DNA of 64,000 nt from Isoetes taiwanensis (lineage: Eukaryota; Streptophyta; Lycopodiopsida; Isoetales; Isoetaceae), in NCBI GenBank assembly GCA_021234155.1, contig JAJEKV010000018.1:19577252-19641251 (forward strand), given 5' to 3'. A model generated the notes under the pieces. It saw nothing but the letters and a program-made list of their open reading frames with translations, was not told where the DNA came from and did no database searches. The translations under genes and the position numbers were made by a program. This document shows, in pieces, positions 35,169-46,139 of the stretch; position 1 is the first letter of the stretch, and the number at the start of each line of letters is the position of its first letter.

Positions 35169-36751
35169 TGTGACGTCCCCTGCTTCCTCTACGGTGCACA
35201 CACCGTATCAAAAGACGGAGCATTCCCCCTGTCAGCCAAACTGGCAGGGGCCATCCACCTGACACCACTCCCAGTGGAATGAGCTAGCAAGGGAAGAGTG
35301 GATGTGTCATTCACTCGTCTCCCTTCGGGTCGACCTATCTGCGGAAGCGTGAATAAACATGAGCACATAATACAATATAACAATACAATCGCCTCAAAGG
35401 GTGAACACATCATATCCTCATCAATACAACAACATCAACATGAACACTAACAACAAAGGGAAATCCTATCCAGGGCTCAGACTCAAGGGGGTATGACTGA
35501 CGACTTGAGCCTCCAGAAGTCATTGCAGACAGAATTCATGGCACATGGATTTGGCTGGCATAAGAACATGGCTAAGGGTAGTCCATTCCATCTGCCCCTC
35601 CTGTGCACACTTTGCAGATTGGGTTGAAAAGTGTTGGGACCGGACCGTAGCCTGCCGGGTGCATAGCCAAAAGGGATACTACTGGGTTGCATCTCCCCAG
35701 CCTCGATGAGGCAGAAGGAGAGTCACCTCTCCTCCAGGGGCTTCCATGCCCAACACAGGTGACTAGAGGGCCACTGCCCTTAGTCGACTTGAACCCTATG
35801 GAGAGTGACGCATCACTCTACGGGTGTCGAGCTCATGCCTTGCCCACACGCAGTGGCAAGCCATTAAGCCTAGTCCACAGGGATCCCCGGTAGGCTTTTG
35901 GGACAAATACCCCCTTGTTCTGCTGGTCTAGCCCCTCTACCCACAACCCGGTGGACTCCTGTGCACAGGCCGCAATAATTGGGAGCTAGCAGGCTACCTA
36001 TGATCATCTGCTACACAAGCTTTAGGCCTCTACCCCCCTTCCCAATACATGGAGGTCACAGAGTGCAATACCAACATCATCACAGACTAAAATGAAGAAC
36101 ATCATCTAATCTATCTACCTAAACATCCTGAGTTAGGTTCCTTAGTTAGGGCTTATGATCTCGGGATCTATAAGGCTTCTATGGCTGATCTAACATACTA
36201 AACCTGCTTATTGCCTAGCCAAAAGGCAGCTTTGCACAACAAAATGACTAGATACCTGGTCCTTGACCTGCTCAAGAGCCTCGGAAAGCATCCATGCCTC
36301 TGATCCTGCTGAAGACTGCTGCTACTCGATGATCTGTTGTGCAAAGACGGCTTTGCATAGCCGAGCAATGCGAAATGGGGTCTTGACTTGGCCAAAATGG
36401 CTCAAGAGAACCCTAAATGCGAGAAAGGAAAGGAGCTCTATGAAAACCCTAAAATGCAAAGAGAAGAAAGGGTTTAGGGTTTAAGGGAAAGCCCTTTTAT
36501 AGAAACCCTTAGGGTTAGGTTAGACATTGGCCAAATGGGGTTTAGCCATTTGGCAATGGGGTCCATGGGGTTATTAATTGTGTATGTTTATTTAACATGC
36601 ACAACATTCGAGGTTGCCCCCCCTAGGTGCGACTCTTGGCCCCTAGGTGCAACCTTCTTCGGCTCGCAAGTACATGTCATCCATGACATGTACGTGTGGC
36701 GTAGCCATATAATATACGTATTCGGATCGTATATTATGCTAGAACGTCACA
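35169..36751 (-). repeat. 5' LTR of element 2 (1583 bp)
   Basis: Both ends form an 8-bp inverted terminus (plus strand TGTGACGT...ACGTCACA), giving canonical TG...CA. On the minus strand a TATAAAAGGGC box lies about 250 bases in (36491-36501), preceded and followed by telo-box words (AAACCCTAAACCC near 36472-36484). U3 would therefore be about 250 bases, with a long R-U5. There are no coding frames of note; short ORFs are incidental. No second copy of this LTR was seen in the window, so age cannot be estimated here. Confidence 0.8.
36491..36501 (-). promoter_or_regulatory. LTR TATA box
   Basis: The minus strand reads TATAAAAGGGC within the 5' LTR, a strong plant TATA consensus, flanked by AAACCCTA-type telo-box words. 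It is likely to drive the genomic transcript of element 2. Confidence 0.55.
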
Positions 36752-37117
36752 ATTAGCGCGCTAACGGGGGAAAACATCATATTTAGGTTCAGGCTGCAAC
36801 ATTTGACCATGAATTGCCTTGCATCAGGGCTGGCACTTTTGAAGATGCTTTTGGAACAACCAAAACTGTACTTCTTATCTTTCTGCGGACATGTCACAAA
36901 ACACAATCAAGACAATCAGTTCAAAACAGTCCAAATTGTACCTTGTAGTGCTCCATCTTCCCTGATAATGGCAGTATTATATACTACAAAACTAGTGTCT
37001 AATCCAACTTCGTTCTCCTTTCCTTTGCAACAAAGCACTTAACTTTGGCAAGAACTTTTGCAATGCATGCATTTATGAACTTGAATTGACTGGCCCAATA
37101 AAGTTACTAGCAAAATC
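36752..37117. other. Spacer between element 2 and the DNA transposon
   Basis: About 366 bp with no recognisable gene. The five bases after the LTR (attag) are the candidate right copy of the element 2 target duplication, but the left copy is not identifiable. Confidence 0.5.
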
Positions 37118-37189
37118 ATACACAAGGCACCCAAAAATAAAACACTACATGGTCTTTCCCATGGTTATGACTAGAAAACTATTATGCAA

Positions 37190-38350
37190 AACCAATGCGT
37201 CTTTGTGGGTTGATATCATTAAAAACCATACAGGGCTAACCTACTTGGTTTCCTTTTAAGATTTGTTAGAGTGGTATTATAGCATGGTATTTAAAAATGG
37301 CTTTTTTGTAGTGTATTTCAAAGTGGTATAATATGTTGCTAAATGGATGTGGTATATTATAATGTTTTAATGGTAAGGTTTGTCCATATGGTAAAACATT
37401 ATGATTGTGGATGTGGTTTGATGTAGTGGTCTATTCATGTGATATTATAATGTGGTATATACAGTAGTTTGTTACTATGGTAAACTAGCATGCTAATTTA
37501 CATGGTGACTGCACATGGTTGACAATGTGTTATATGTTGTTAATTGCCATTATTTAGTTGGTCAAAGTGTTTAGGTTATTGTTTTAAAGCATTGATATGC
37601 TTTTCAATCTTAGATGTAATTGTTTGTTCTAAATGTACATGATTTTTTTATGCATTAGGTTCATGGTTATTATTCATAAACCACTAATGAGTTATGTAGT
37701 ATGAAGTGTTTCAAGTTACTATAACGATTGTGAATGGTTTCTTATGTATTGCAATACTTATTGAGTTTGGTAATTCACTAACTGCTTCTAGCATAAAGAG
37801 TGTCAATTAATGCAACCTTTTCATTCAAGGTGTCCTTGTTAAGGATGATAAACCACTAATGGTCTCTAGTTTCAAGCTTCTTAAGTTAATGCACAGAAAG
37901 AATGGTGTTCTTTCCGTTGAAGATCGAGTTGTTTCTTCTATCATATACGCAATGGTCAAGACGACAAATCATAAAATCTAGGCCTCTCTGGTCTAAATCA
38001 CTTTTGTTTGATGAACGGAAACAGTAGCAGTCTTATTCATTGTACATGCATAGTTCTTAACATGTATGCCTAATGGTTATGATTTGTAGTACGCATAGTT
38101 TCCTAGCATGCATGCCTGGTGGTTTAAGACTATTAACCATAAATGTTTATCAGTCCAAGCATTGCTAAACCAACTAGTTAAATGTAGTGGTCTCTTCCAT
38201 GGTTTCAAAATAGTTCTTTATGTGCTACTACTTTCCATTTGAAGCATACAAATGTTTTTTTTTTTTTCGTACATGGTTTATAAATAGTACTTAAGCACTA
38301 CTACTTTTCGCTCAAAGCATTTATATGCTTTTTTAATGGTTCACTATGGT
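37190..38350. repeat. Left subterminal repeat array of the DNA transposon
   Basis: Irregular reiteration of words such as gtggtat, atggtta and tggtttat over about 1.1 kb of AT-rich sequence. The complementary words dominate 41900-42620 at the other end, so the two arrays are inverted relative to each other, as expected of subterminal transposase-binding sites. Confidence 0.6.
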
Positions 38351-38446
38351 ATCCACAGCTACTTTGCCAAACAAGGATAGATTGATTTCAGAAAGTAATT
38401 GGACAATGAATATTACATTGATAATTGATCAACATTGAAAACAGAC

Positions 38447-38662
38447 CAGGGTTCGAAATTAGAATTTGCCCTAACCATTTAAAATGCCCGCTTACATTTA
38501 AGGCTGCCGGAAATACATGAAATTATAGTGTACTTTCCCGGAAATCCTTAGAAACTTCTCCAAAAATAGCCTGAAAAAACGCCGGGAATATTTTTTGGCT
38601 ATCGGAAATTTTTTGGAATGGCCGGATTTTTAAGGGTCGAACCCCCCCAATTTCGAACCCTG
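38447..38662. mobile_element. hAT-type MITE (216 bp)
   Basis: TIRs CAGGGTTCGAAATT at the left and AATTTCGAACCCTG at the right, flanked by perfect 8-bp direct repeats AAACAGAC (38439-38446 and 38663-38670). An 8-bp TSD with CAGGG-type TIRs is diagnostic of hAT. It has no coding capacity and is nested in the 5.5-kb transposon, so it is younger than that element. Confidence 0.95.
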
Positions 38663-38931
38663 AAACAGACTACAAGGTTAAAAAATTCTCAATGTAATAT
38701 TATCACAAATACACATGATTCCTGTGCTTGGAAAAGCAGCATCTGTTGACTCAAAATATTGTTATGATACAAATGGGGTCTGCTGATAGCAGCCGCTCCA
38801 GCCGCTTCTCAGATCCGCTTTTCAAAGGTAGGACGAAATGGTATTTTGCCAGGGCGTACCAAGAAGTAAACTGCAGCCTTCAACTGTTTGAATGATTGAG
38901 GAAGTCTGGTGGCGCAGAGGATATGCACATC

Positions 38932-39222
38932 TCAGTAAAAGAAAGTCTGCATGAAATAAAAGAATATGAAAGGAGTGTGAAGGGGAATTTTGGTTTCATA
39001 AGAGAAGTGCTGTTTTTCTTCAACCCAAGCATCATTTGCATCCTGTGCTTTGCCCTTGCTTCCCCAAAACAAATTCTCGCCATACTGTCCGTCGGAATGG
39101 CGCATCTCACAGTTTTCAAATTGGAGCTGACGAGTTGCCCACCATTTTGCATAGGCTGCTTCGAGTAGTTTTTTTACAGCGAAATAATCTGTTTCTGTTT
39201 CACACCGAGATGGAAATACTGC
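38932..39222 (-). pseudogene. PR-1-like (CAP superfamily) gene fragment
   Basis: The minus strand reads ETDYFAVKKLLEAAYAKWWA, then ENCEMRHSDGQYGENLFWGS and DANDAWVEEKQHFSYET. This matches the central part of plant pathogenesis-related protein 1: a YA..W helix, the H-S-[DN]-G-xYGENLFWG signature and the AWV.EK..Y helix. The expected C-terminal half (CGHYTQVVW and later Cys) is absent; the frame runs into an unrelated FIFFYF tail. An acceptor-like ttgcag lies just before 39222. A signal-peptide-like start, MAISADFSALVMALLMHALA, lies upstream at 39742 and may be its first exon. PR-1 proteins are secreted sterol-binding defence proteins. This fragment is captured and non-functional. Confidence 0.8.
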
Positions 39223-39343
39223 AATCAGAATGTGAGGGTTGAGAATGAAGACGAAAATACTGCACAGACCGGCCATTTTTCTTCTCATACAAAACTAACG
39301 CATAAGAAAAAAAAGGGTCCAGACCGCACCTTATTCCTCTCTG

Positions 39344-39442
<99 letters not shown>
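39344..39442. repeat. (TCTA)n microsatellite
   Basis: About 25 near-perfect tetranucleotide units between the putative exons of the PR-1 fragment. The apparent YLSI-repeat protein read through it is an artefact of the repeat. Confidence 0.98.
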
Positions 39443-39460
39443 GTGGAAGAGCTGCGCTCT

Positions 39461-39742
39461 CTAGTTCCAGCGAGGAAGAGCCCATCTCAAGCTTTTGGCC
39501 ATGGCAGCCGACGAGGAATAGAGGTGCTTCGTTGGTGGATTAGCTTGGGCCACTGAGCAAAGACTTGCAAAACACGCAGCCAGGCCAAGCTTCCTTTTGT
39601 CGGACATTGCAAAATGGCCAAACTTCACAGAGACAATGATCGGAGGCATGCAGGTACCCTTTTCCAGACTGATATATGCAAGAGCTAAGGCATGCATCAA
39701 GAGCGCCATAACCAGAGCAGAGAAATCGGCAGAAATCGCCAT
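39461..39742 (-). pseudogene. Possible first exon of the PR-1 fragment
   Basis: A 93-codon frame starting MAISADFSALVMALLMHALA, which looks like a signal peptide, followed by sequence without clear CAP homology. It lies upstream of, and in the same orientation as, the CAP-domain fragment, separated from it by the microsatellite. Assignment to the same gene is inference. Confidence 0.35.
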
Positions 39743-40081
39743 AGGTGAAGCGCAAAGGCAGAGTACTCCAAGTCGGCAAAGGTGGGAAAGTGGCGACCAA
39801 TAGCATGGCTCTACAAGGATCGAAATCGCGACCGTTCACTTAGCCAGATCTGGACCGTTCATCTCGTTAAAAATAAATCTATATCTATCTCATGAGGCGT
39901 AGTGAAATTGCGGGTGAATTATTTGGACTTTATAATTTGTCAAATTTGTGGTTCAACATCTGGTCAAACTCTAAGTCAAGTTTTTGGTTGGCCTATGGTG
40001 AAGTTGCCAAGTAAGCTCTAATCAACGGTCGGCGAAACTGACATGAAAGACGAGCATAGTAAAATGGCTTAACCTTTAGTC

Positions 40082-40597
40082 TTGATTGAAGCTTGGTCTA
40101 GCTTTTTGGCCAGTATCGATCTTGATGAGGCAACTGGAATGCCCATCTTGGCGGAAGGGATGGAGCCTTTTAATTATGAGTCTATCTTGCCAGTACGCTA
40201 CATACTTCGAGAAATATGCATTTTGCCCATGAGGACATTTAGGGATACAAGGAGCATTGCGCTTGAGACCAAGACTGTGACATTACTGCATAAGCCTGAA
40301 AATATTCCTATTTGGCCCTTGGAGGAGGATGTTATTGCCGTTCAAGCTATCAAGCATGGTTCTGCACCCCACCTTACCTCATCTGATGGTTGCTAGTATG
40401 CTCTTGTTGATGCAGTGAATGAAAAAGACAAAAAAGTGAAGATTACATGGTTGGATTTAACAAACAAGAGAGAAGCACGATGTTTGGTACCATCTTATGA
40501 GGAGAAGAGGTGGCAGTCTTGGGATTGTCTTCGAAAGGTGTTGACTGTTAGAAAAAGTGGCATTGGACGACGTGCTTTTTACTATCTATTGAAATGA
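40082..40597 (+). pseudogene. Unrecognised captured coding fragment
   Basis: Two consecutive plus-strand frames (40082-40396, stop TAG, then 40415-40597) read like one conserved protein stretch: ENIPIWPLEEDVIAVQAI..., then VNEKDKKVKITWLDL and KRWQSWDCLRKVL. The wording around VKITWLDL hints at a chromatin-reader-like beta-barrel (Tudor/Agenet-type), but I cannot place it. It lies within the DNA transposon, so it is probably a second captured host fragment. Confidence 0.45.
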
Positions 40598-41899
40598 GAA
40601 AATGCTTTGGCTTAATTGGGGGTTTTGCATCAGCTACATGTGTTAGAAGCTGTTGTCAATGAATGCCATTTTCAGTTATTTTACTTGTAATTTGAATAAT
40701 ATCATAATAAAAATAATTTTGAATGATCCAAAGTATTATGGCATGCTTGCTACTATATTTTGTCAAATGGAGTACCTAAGTACCATGGCTCAAATGTTTC
40801 CAAAGAGATAAATGCTTGAAGGGGTTAAACCTTGGAATAACTTCAAAGTTTAGATCAACAATAAATCCCCTTCTAAGCAATTTACGATATGTCTTTCTAG
40901 CTTGAAATCCAGTATACTGCAGCACATCAGTTAGCGCTAAAGCAAGAGACCAGTCAGACTATATTTGTCTAGACTATTTCCAATCATGTTAAATCTCATC
41001 GAGATAAATGTGATTGTGCATAAACCACATGCTTTAAAAAATGAACTACATCATTGAATTAAAATATTATTTAACCCCAAATTACTTTCATTTGTTTCGT
41101 TCTCACAAATGATCTAGAAGAAACAAACTTTAACATTAAAATAATAATGCCCAAAGATAATGAATGCAAATCCACAACTACAAAATCAGTTTGATGTCTT
41201 CGCACTGACTATGTGGTTTTGAGACTTAATTTTTGCTCCTCAGCGTACATATGTTGCAGGGTAAAATAAATCAATCTAACGCCACACTCAATGGGAAAAT
41301 AGCTGAATGTTAAGGTAATTAGCACTCAATCCTCCACATCAGTTTCTTAAAAAGTTTTCTGGCCCAGATTGTGTGAGAGGGAATATATTGTTTAATATGC
41401 CTAGACTCGAAGGCCATAAGTGTGTTATGGCATAACTAAGTGGATCACTCAGTGAAGTACAAGTATTTCATAACTACTTCAACATGATGGTCTTGTTGAA
41501 AAAGGCAATTTTTGTTTGAATTATTGTCATACATAGAAACTATTTATGGCTTCCTCCTCCTCCAGAGCAAATGTATGTCATTATCTCAAACTTGACAGAC
41601 TGAATGCCAAACATTATTGAGTACCTATGTATTGTTATCATTGAATCAATGGTTCATAGTTAGACACAACCAGACCTAAATGCATTTTTACTATTGAACC
41701 AGTGGTTGATATTCACGCACACTGCTCACTTAGGTGACGATTATTAGCAATGAATTCAACTACAACAAATGACGATATGAACAACATATTGATTCATAAC
41801 TCTCTTCCCTCAACATCCTTGATATTAATATGTAGGGAATCAATGGTGTACTTAATACCTCAGAAATATGCTCATTAAAATTTGGATAATACCATTATA

Positions 41900-42638
41900 A
41901 AATACCATAAAAAAACAAAACTCGACCATAGACCATGTTAACTACTACATTACAAAGATCGACCAACAAAACCATGTTAAAAACCATTAACAAGTTTAGA
42001 ATCATATTACCCTAAGAAATTAGATGTAAAACCATGTACTGACCATGTCTTCCTTAACAGAAAACCACTAGCATTATTTCTCAACAGGAAAGTGAAAAAC
42101 TCAACCACCAAACCATGTTAAAAGCCACTAACAATTCGGCAACTCATGTTAGCTTAAAAAATTATGATGAAAAACCTCAAATAAAAAGACATTGTTAAAC
42201 TATGTCTAGAAACATTATAGTATTTCCAGTCAAGAACCACTAACATTTTGGCAAGCCATGCTTGTTTAAAGAATCCAAATGAAAAATCACAAATAAAAGG
42301 ACTTTGTTAAACCATATATATGAACATTGAAGTATTGCCAGTTAAAACCACTCCCAAAACCATCTACACGTATAAAAAAAATATTAAGCATGTCTTTCTT
42401 ACTCTCAATGTTGCAAATTGCATAATTAACCACCATGACATGTCAAACTGGTAGCAAAGACCTGGATAAAATCCTTCATTAGTCTCAATTAACCACATAA
42501 GAGTATAAACTAGCATGCAAAACCATAGTTCCATTCTAAAAACCACTATAATAGGTGGATTTTATTAAGGAAAAATATTTTTGCATGGAAAACCACTATC
42601 ATAGTGGTTTTGTAGTGGTTATCTACGATAGTTAAATC
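41900..42638. repeat. Right subterminal repeat array of the DNA transposon
   Basis: Repeated words aaaccatgtta, aaaccactaac and aaccatat, inverted relative to the left-hand array. The last 60 bases contain a small palindromic run, aaaccactatcatagtggttt. Confidence 0.65.
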
Positions 42639-42656
42639 TTTGGGTGCCTTGTGATA

Positions 42657-43383
42657 GCAAATGTGAGCTTATTAGTCCATGCATATATGCATGTATATCC
42701 TAAGCATACCAAGAGACGTGTCTGAGCTAAAGTATCAAAGAGCAACCTTCAAGTGAATGCACAGTGTAGAAATAAATAATGATTGCTATAATGTGGACTC
42801 CGATGGTAATTTTTTATATCAAAATGCTTGTATGAAAAGACGAAATGGGAAAAGGTTAAACCATGAATGGGTAAGAATAGAAAAGGCAGGAAATGAACAT
42901 TGATTCAGATGCAAAATGCGTATGGTGCATTCAACAGTGGTGTATAGGACGTACAAAGAGCATCATACCATGACAATACTGTTCGGAAGGAGAAATAAGC
43001 AAGATCCATGAGAGCAAATATAACCATAAAATGCAATGAAGAACTCCAATGACATTAATTGATATGAAGCAAGTCTAATTGCTAAAGAAATGCACGGAAT
43101 AAATGTTGCACTATAAGTGGCCGATCTAAGAAGAAGAGCCAACCTAAGAAGATGTGTAGATGCCAAAATGCAGATGCGTACTTGCAGGCTCGTTCAAGCT
43201 ATGGGTATGAAGCTAGGGGTATGGCGCCTCATGTCATCACACGGTGTTCTCTAGAAGTTCTCAAACAAATGTTGGTGGGAGTATTTGTTATAAGCCGTTT
43301 CTTCATCTGACTATGTACGTGGGTATCCATAGGGCTCTCCATCTAATGCGTTTGACATTAGATGAATCATCTAATATCAAGTC
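42657..43383. other. No gene recognised
   Basis: AT-rich sequence between the DNA transposon and the oligopeptidase pseudogene. Only chance ORFs are seen. Confidence 0.5.
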
Positions 43384-45610
43384 TCAAAAGGACACATTGG
43401 AGCTTACAATTTTATGTCGCTGTCTTGATAGATTGCCTTGTGCCAGAGTTTGCTCCATAGTATGTACTAAAAAGGCATAACATGACGCCATGTCTCTAAG
43501 ATGCTCATATCTCCCTCCTTCTCCGAAATGACCACCACATCGATGTGCATCCAATAGTGCAACCGCGTACTTTTGGCCACCCATTTTGCAGCCTCCCAAA
43601 ATCCAAAACCTCCATTAAGCATATTTAGATATATAAAAAGTATACCTCTTTAAAATTCCAAATACAAGGTCCTTAGAAAGAGTTGTCTGCTATCTAAAAC
43701 AATACATATCTTCTTTTGAATACAGAGAAACCATTTAAGGAGAAAGCAATAAAGAAAACAGATGCATGGCCACTCTTAAAGGCAAAGCTATAAAATAGTA
43801 AAAATACAATAATATACAGCATTTCTATGGATGCTGTAAAAAATACAATAATATACAGCATTTTCATGTATCATGTGATAAAAAATGAGGAGCGAATGTG
43901 TTGAAGGAAATGCACACGAGGCAAATGACTAAAATTGGAGGTGAGAAGACCACGTAAATAATGAAAGAGATTACCACGTATCCATGAAAGAGGCTGTCAC
44001 AAACATCCCAGGATACGTGCATCCACTGATAATATTATCATATGGGGAATAACTTCTAATGTAATGGAAGACGTCTGCTTCTGATGGACTTCCCCATTCA
44101 TCTTATTCATTGTCATGATAAGCAAGAATCAAGCATTGTATTGCAAATGTCCAAAAATGGGACCTACAGAAGGCTATTAAAGCTATATAATACTGCAATC
44201 GACACAAGTTAATGGCAGTATTTGAGACCTGAACAAAATTAGGTAAGTGCAAATTGCAAATAAATTCGGTCCAGATATTCTTTGCAGATAACAATCTATT
44301 GCCAGTAAATAAAGACTTGCATTCTTACCTTAAGAATGACTGCTTGAAATAAACAGGCCGTAGATTTACAACAGCTGCTACCAATAACCTTCCTGCACTT
44401 TCTCCCCAGGCTGCAATCTTCCTACTTCCAGCATAATGATTATTGGCTAAAAACTCGGCACAGGAAATAAAATCATAGAATGAATTCTTTTCCTGTAGCA
44501 TCTTTCCTGAACAATGCCAGGGTCTACCAAGCATGCCACCTCCCCTGTAATATTGCATTAAAAGTTTATTGAAGTTTATGTAAAACATATTACTAATCAA
44601 ATGAACACTTAGATCTCATTAATTGGCAATCAAAGAAAAAAGGAAAATTGGACGAGGCTCACAAAGGTCTAGGTAACCAACTTCAAGAGAGCTGGCCTCC
44701 CTAAAAGTCAGCAGCCATTTGGAGGTGTTCATCAATAGATACCTATACATACAAGAGAGTGTGATTATAATTTTGGCAGCAGTATTTAGACTGCTATTAG
44801 GGTCCTTAAAATACCAAGCATAGAAATGTGATATTATTTAACTTTGTATCTCCCAACTTGCAGTCTCCAATTGTTCGTTCACAATATTCCAGCATAATGA
44901 AGATATAACGGATGTACTTCTGCAGCAAATCATGGTCAGAAAATCTTCAAAGAAGGCAACTTAGATGAAAAATTCTGCATCTTTGGCAAAGGGCAGTTTG
45001 CGACATCACTATCTACAACAGTCGAGCAGCTGACATCGGTCCATGATCGCATTCTGACTTATGTTTCAGACCCCTAAAACCTCTGATACATCAAGCTATG
45101 TTTGCCCTATATTTTGATTTCTCAGCTTCTATACCAAAAAGGCCCTTTGGATTTACCCAGTTGTAACTCTTTGTTGTACAGTTTAATGGCTTTACGGGTC
45201 TACCATAGAGCCTATATTCATATCAAGATATAACATTTCCTCACGAAATCTACAAATCACATGCCTCAGAAGCGAAGTAAAGTGCATTTTTTACGTCGTA
45301 CCACATTGGCAGGGAGGGATGGAGGGAGATTTGCAATGCTCATTTGGGAAGGCAAAAATACCTGACATGAGCAAACGCTAGAACCCATCCTCTATTTAAA
45401 AGGCTGAGACGGTCATTCGAAAAGCTGATATCCAGGTTCTCACCTTATGCACCATAGCCAATGAGTAATGCAGGATTTCTGCCATCCCTTTTTATGTTAG
45501 ACGAATATAATAGTGTCATTGGAATTTTAACATCATCAGAGGAAACTGCAGCATGTACTCACATGAGTAAGCATCCGAGATATCTACTAAGTTCAACCCG
45601 TCATTCTTTG
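43384..45610 (-). pseudogene. S9A oligopeptidase (protease II / oligopeptidase B-like), C-terminal exons
   Basis: Three minus-strand exons of a prolyl-oligopeptidase-family serine peptidase, which cleaves short peptides in cytosol or plastid. Exon a (45362 to about 45600): SSDDVKIPMTLLYSS, NPALLIGYGA, then FSNDRLSLLNRGWVLAFAHV; donor gtattt. Exon b (44329-44544): acceptor attacag, then GGGMLGRPWH, FYDFISCAEFLANNHY, WGESAGRLLVAAVVNLRP; donor gtaaga. Exon a and b phases join correctly across an Arg codon. Exon c (43384 to about 43615): FWEAAKWVAK, a frameshift, CGGHFGEGGRYEHLRD with the catalytic His. Damage: a TAA where Tyr is expected after GYGA (45447-45445), a nucleophile motif GESAGR instead of GGSAGG, the frameshift in exon c, and no exon between b and c for the Asp-containing part. 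Splice sites survive, so decay is fairly recent. Confidence 0.85.
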
Positions 45611-45894
45611 TATATGACTTATAACCCAAGTGGCACATTCTTCCTGTATCAGATTTTTGTTCAACCAATTTAACTTGCTGAAGCACTTCCAGCCTTTGGG
45701 ATGATAAATTTACATCAATTGTCGCTTCTTTTCTTTTTTGGTTGCCCCTAGGGGGGCAAACCCTTGCTTATGTGGGTTTGTGATATCTTAGGTATATGCT
45801 AGAATATACTTAGAATATGCTGGTGACTGCTCCAAACCTATTGTCCACTGTAAACTGGCGGTCACCTGCATTTTCTAGATCGGGGATGTTTCCT

Positions 45895-46135
45895 AAGTGG
45901 AAACGCAGACCGAAGCTCCAATCTGATCAGCAAGCATGGCACTGGGATGATCCTTACTATTGATTGAGTAATGTCGAGGATCCAGAGGTCCGAAAGTTTT
46001 TGGAGGAGGAAAATAAGTATGATGTATCGTGATGAAGGGCACCAAAAATTTACGGAAGCAGTTGATCAGCGAAATGGCTGGCAGGATGGAAAAAGAGCTT
46101 TGCTCTCCTCCTGAACGTTGAGGAGGATGGTAAGT
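45895..46135 (+). pseudogene. S9A oligopeptidase, N-terminal exon in opposite orientation
   Basis: The plus strand reads WHWDDPYY, a TGA where Trp is expected, LSNVEDPEVRKFLEEENKYD, a frameshift, VMKGTKNLRKQLISEMAGRM and CSPPER. This is the conserved N-terminal stretch of plant S9A peptidases (DPY.W......L..EN......M.........E...R......PPERWG). A donor-like gtaagt follows near 46130. It lies 0.3 kb from, and head-to-head with, the C-terminal exons on the minus strand, so the gene was split by an inversion or the two pieces come from different copies. Confidence 0.75.
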
Positions 46136-46139
46136 GCTC

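Larger units (their letters stand above)
26480..36751 (-). mobile_element. Ty3/Gypsy retrotransposon (element 2) with two extra ORFs upstream of gag
   Basis: On the minus strand, from the right: a 1583-bp LTR ending ...ACGTCACA; a one-base gap; a PBS matching the 3' end of initiator tRNA-Met; two hairpin repeats; ORF A (histone H3-like); three hairpin repeats; ORF B (unknown); then gag with CCHC, aspartic protease, RT, RNase H and integrase in Gypsy order. ORF B ends only about 77 bases before the gag ATG, and nothing between PBS and gag looks like another element's end, so the extra ORFs appear integral. Extra ORFs upstream of gag are known in plant Ogre/Tat elements, but not, to my knowledge, ones with a histone fold. 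The left end is decayed and the 3' LTR was not found, so the element is truncated or its far end is unrecognisable. Confidence 0.7.
37121..42653. mobile_element. CACTA-like DNA transposon with captured gene fragments (5533 bp)
   Basis: Perfect 15-bp TIRs, CACAAGGCACCCAAA at 37121-37135 and its complement at 42639-42653, are flanked on both sides by ATA, a 3-bp target duplication. The subterminal kilobase on each side is crowded with short words of the type aaccat and aaccac (mirrored as atggtt and gtggtt on the other side), like the subterminal transposase-binding repeats of CACTA/En-Spm elements. The CAC start and 3-bp TSD fit CACTA, although the canonical fourth and fifth bases (TA) read AA. 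There is no transposase ORF, so it is non-autonomous. Its interior holds a PR-1 fragment (minus), another coding fragment (plus), a microsatellite and a nested hAT MITE, which makes it Pack-type. Confidence 0.75.

Noticed and set aside
39232-39543. 103-codon plus-strand ORF with YLSI repeats
   Set aside because: It is a translation of the (TCTA)n microsatellite.
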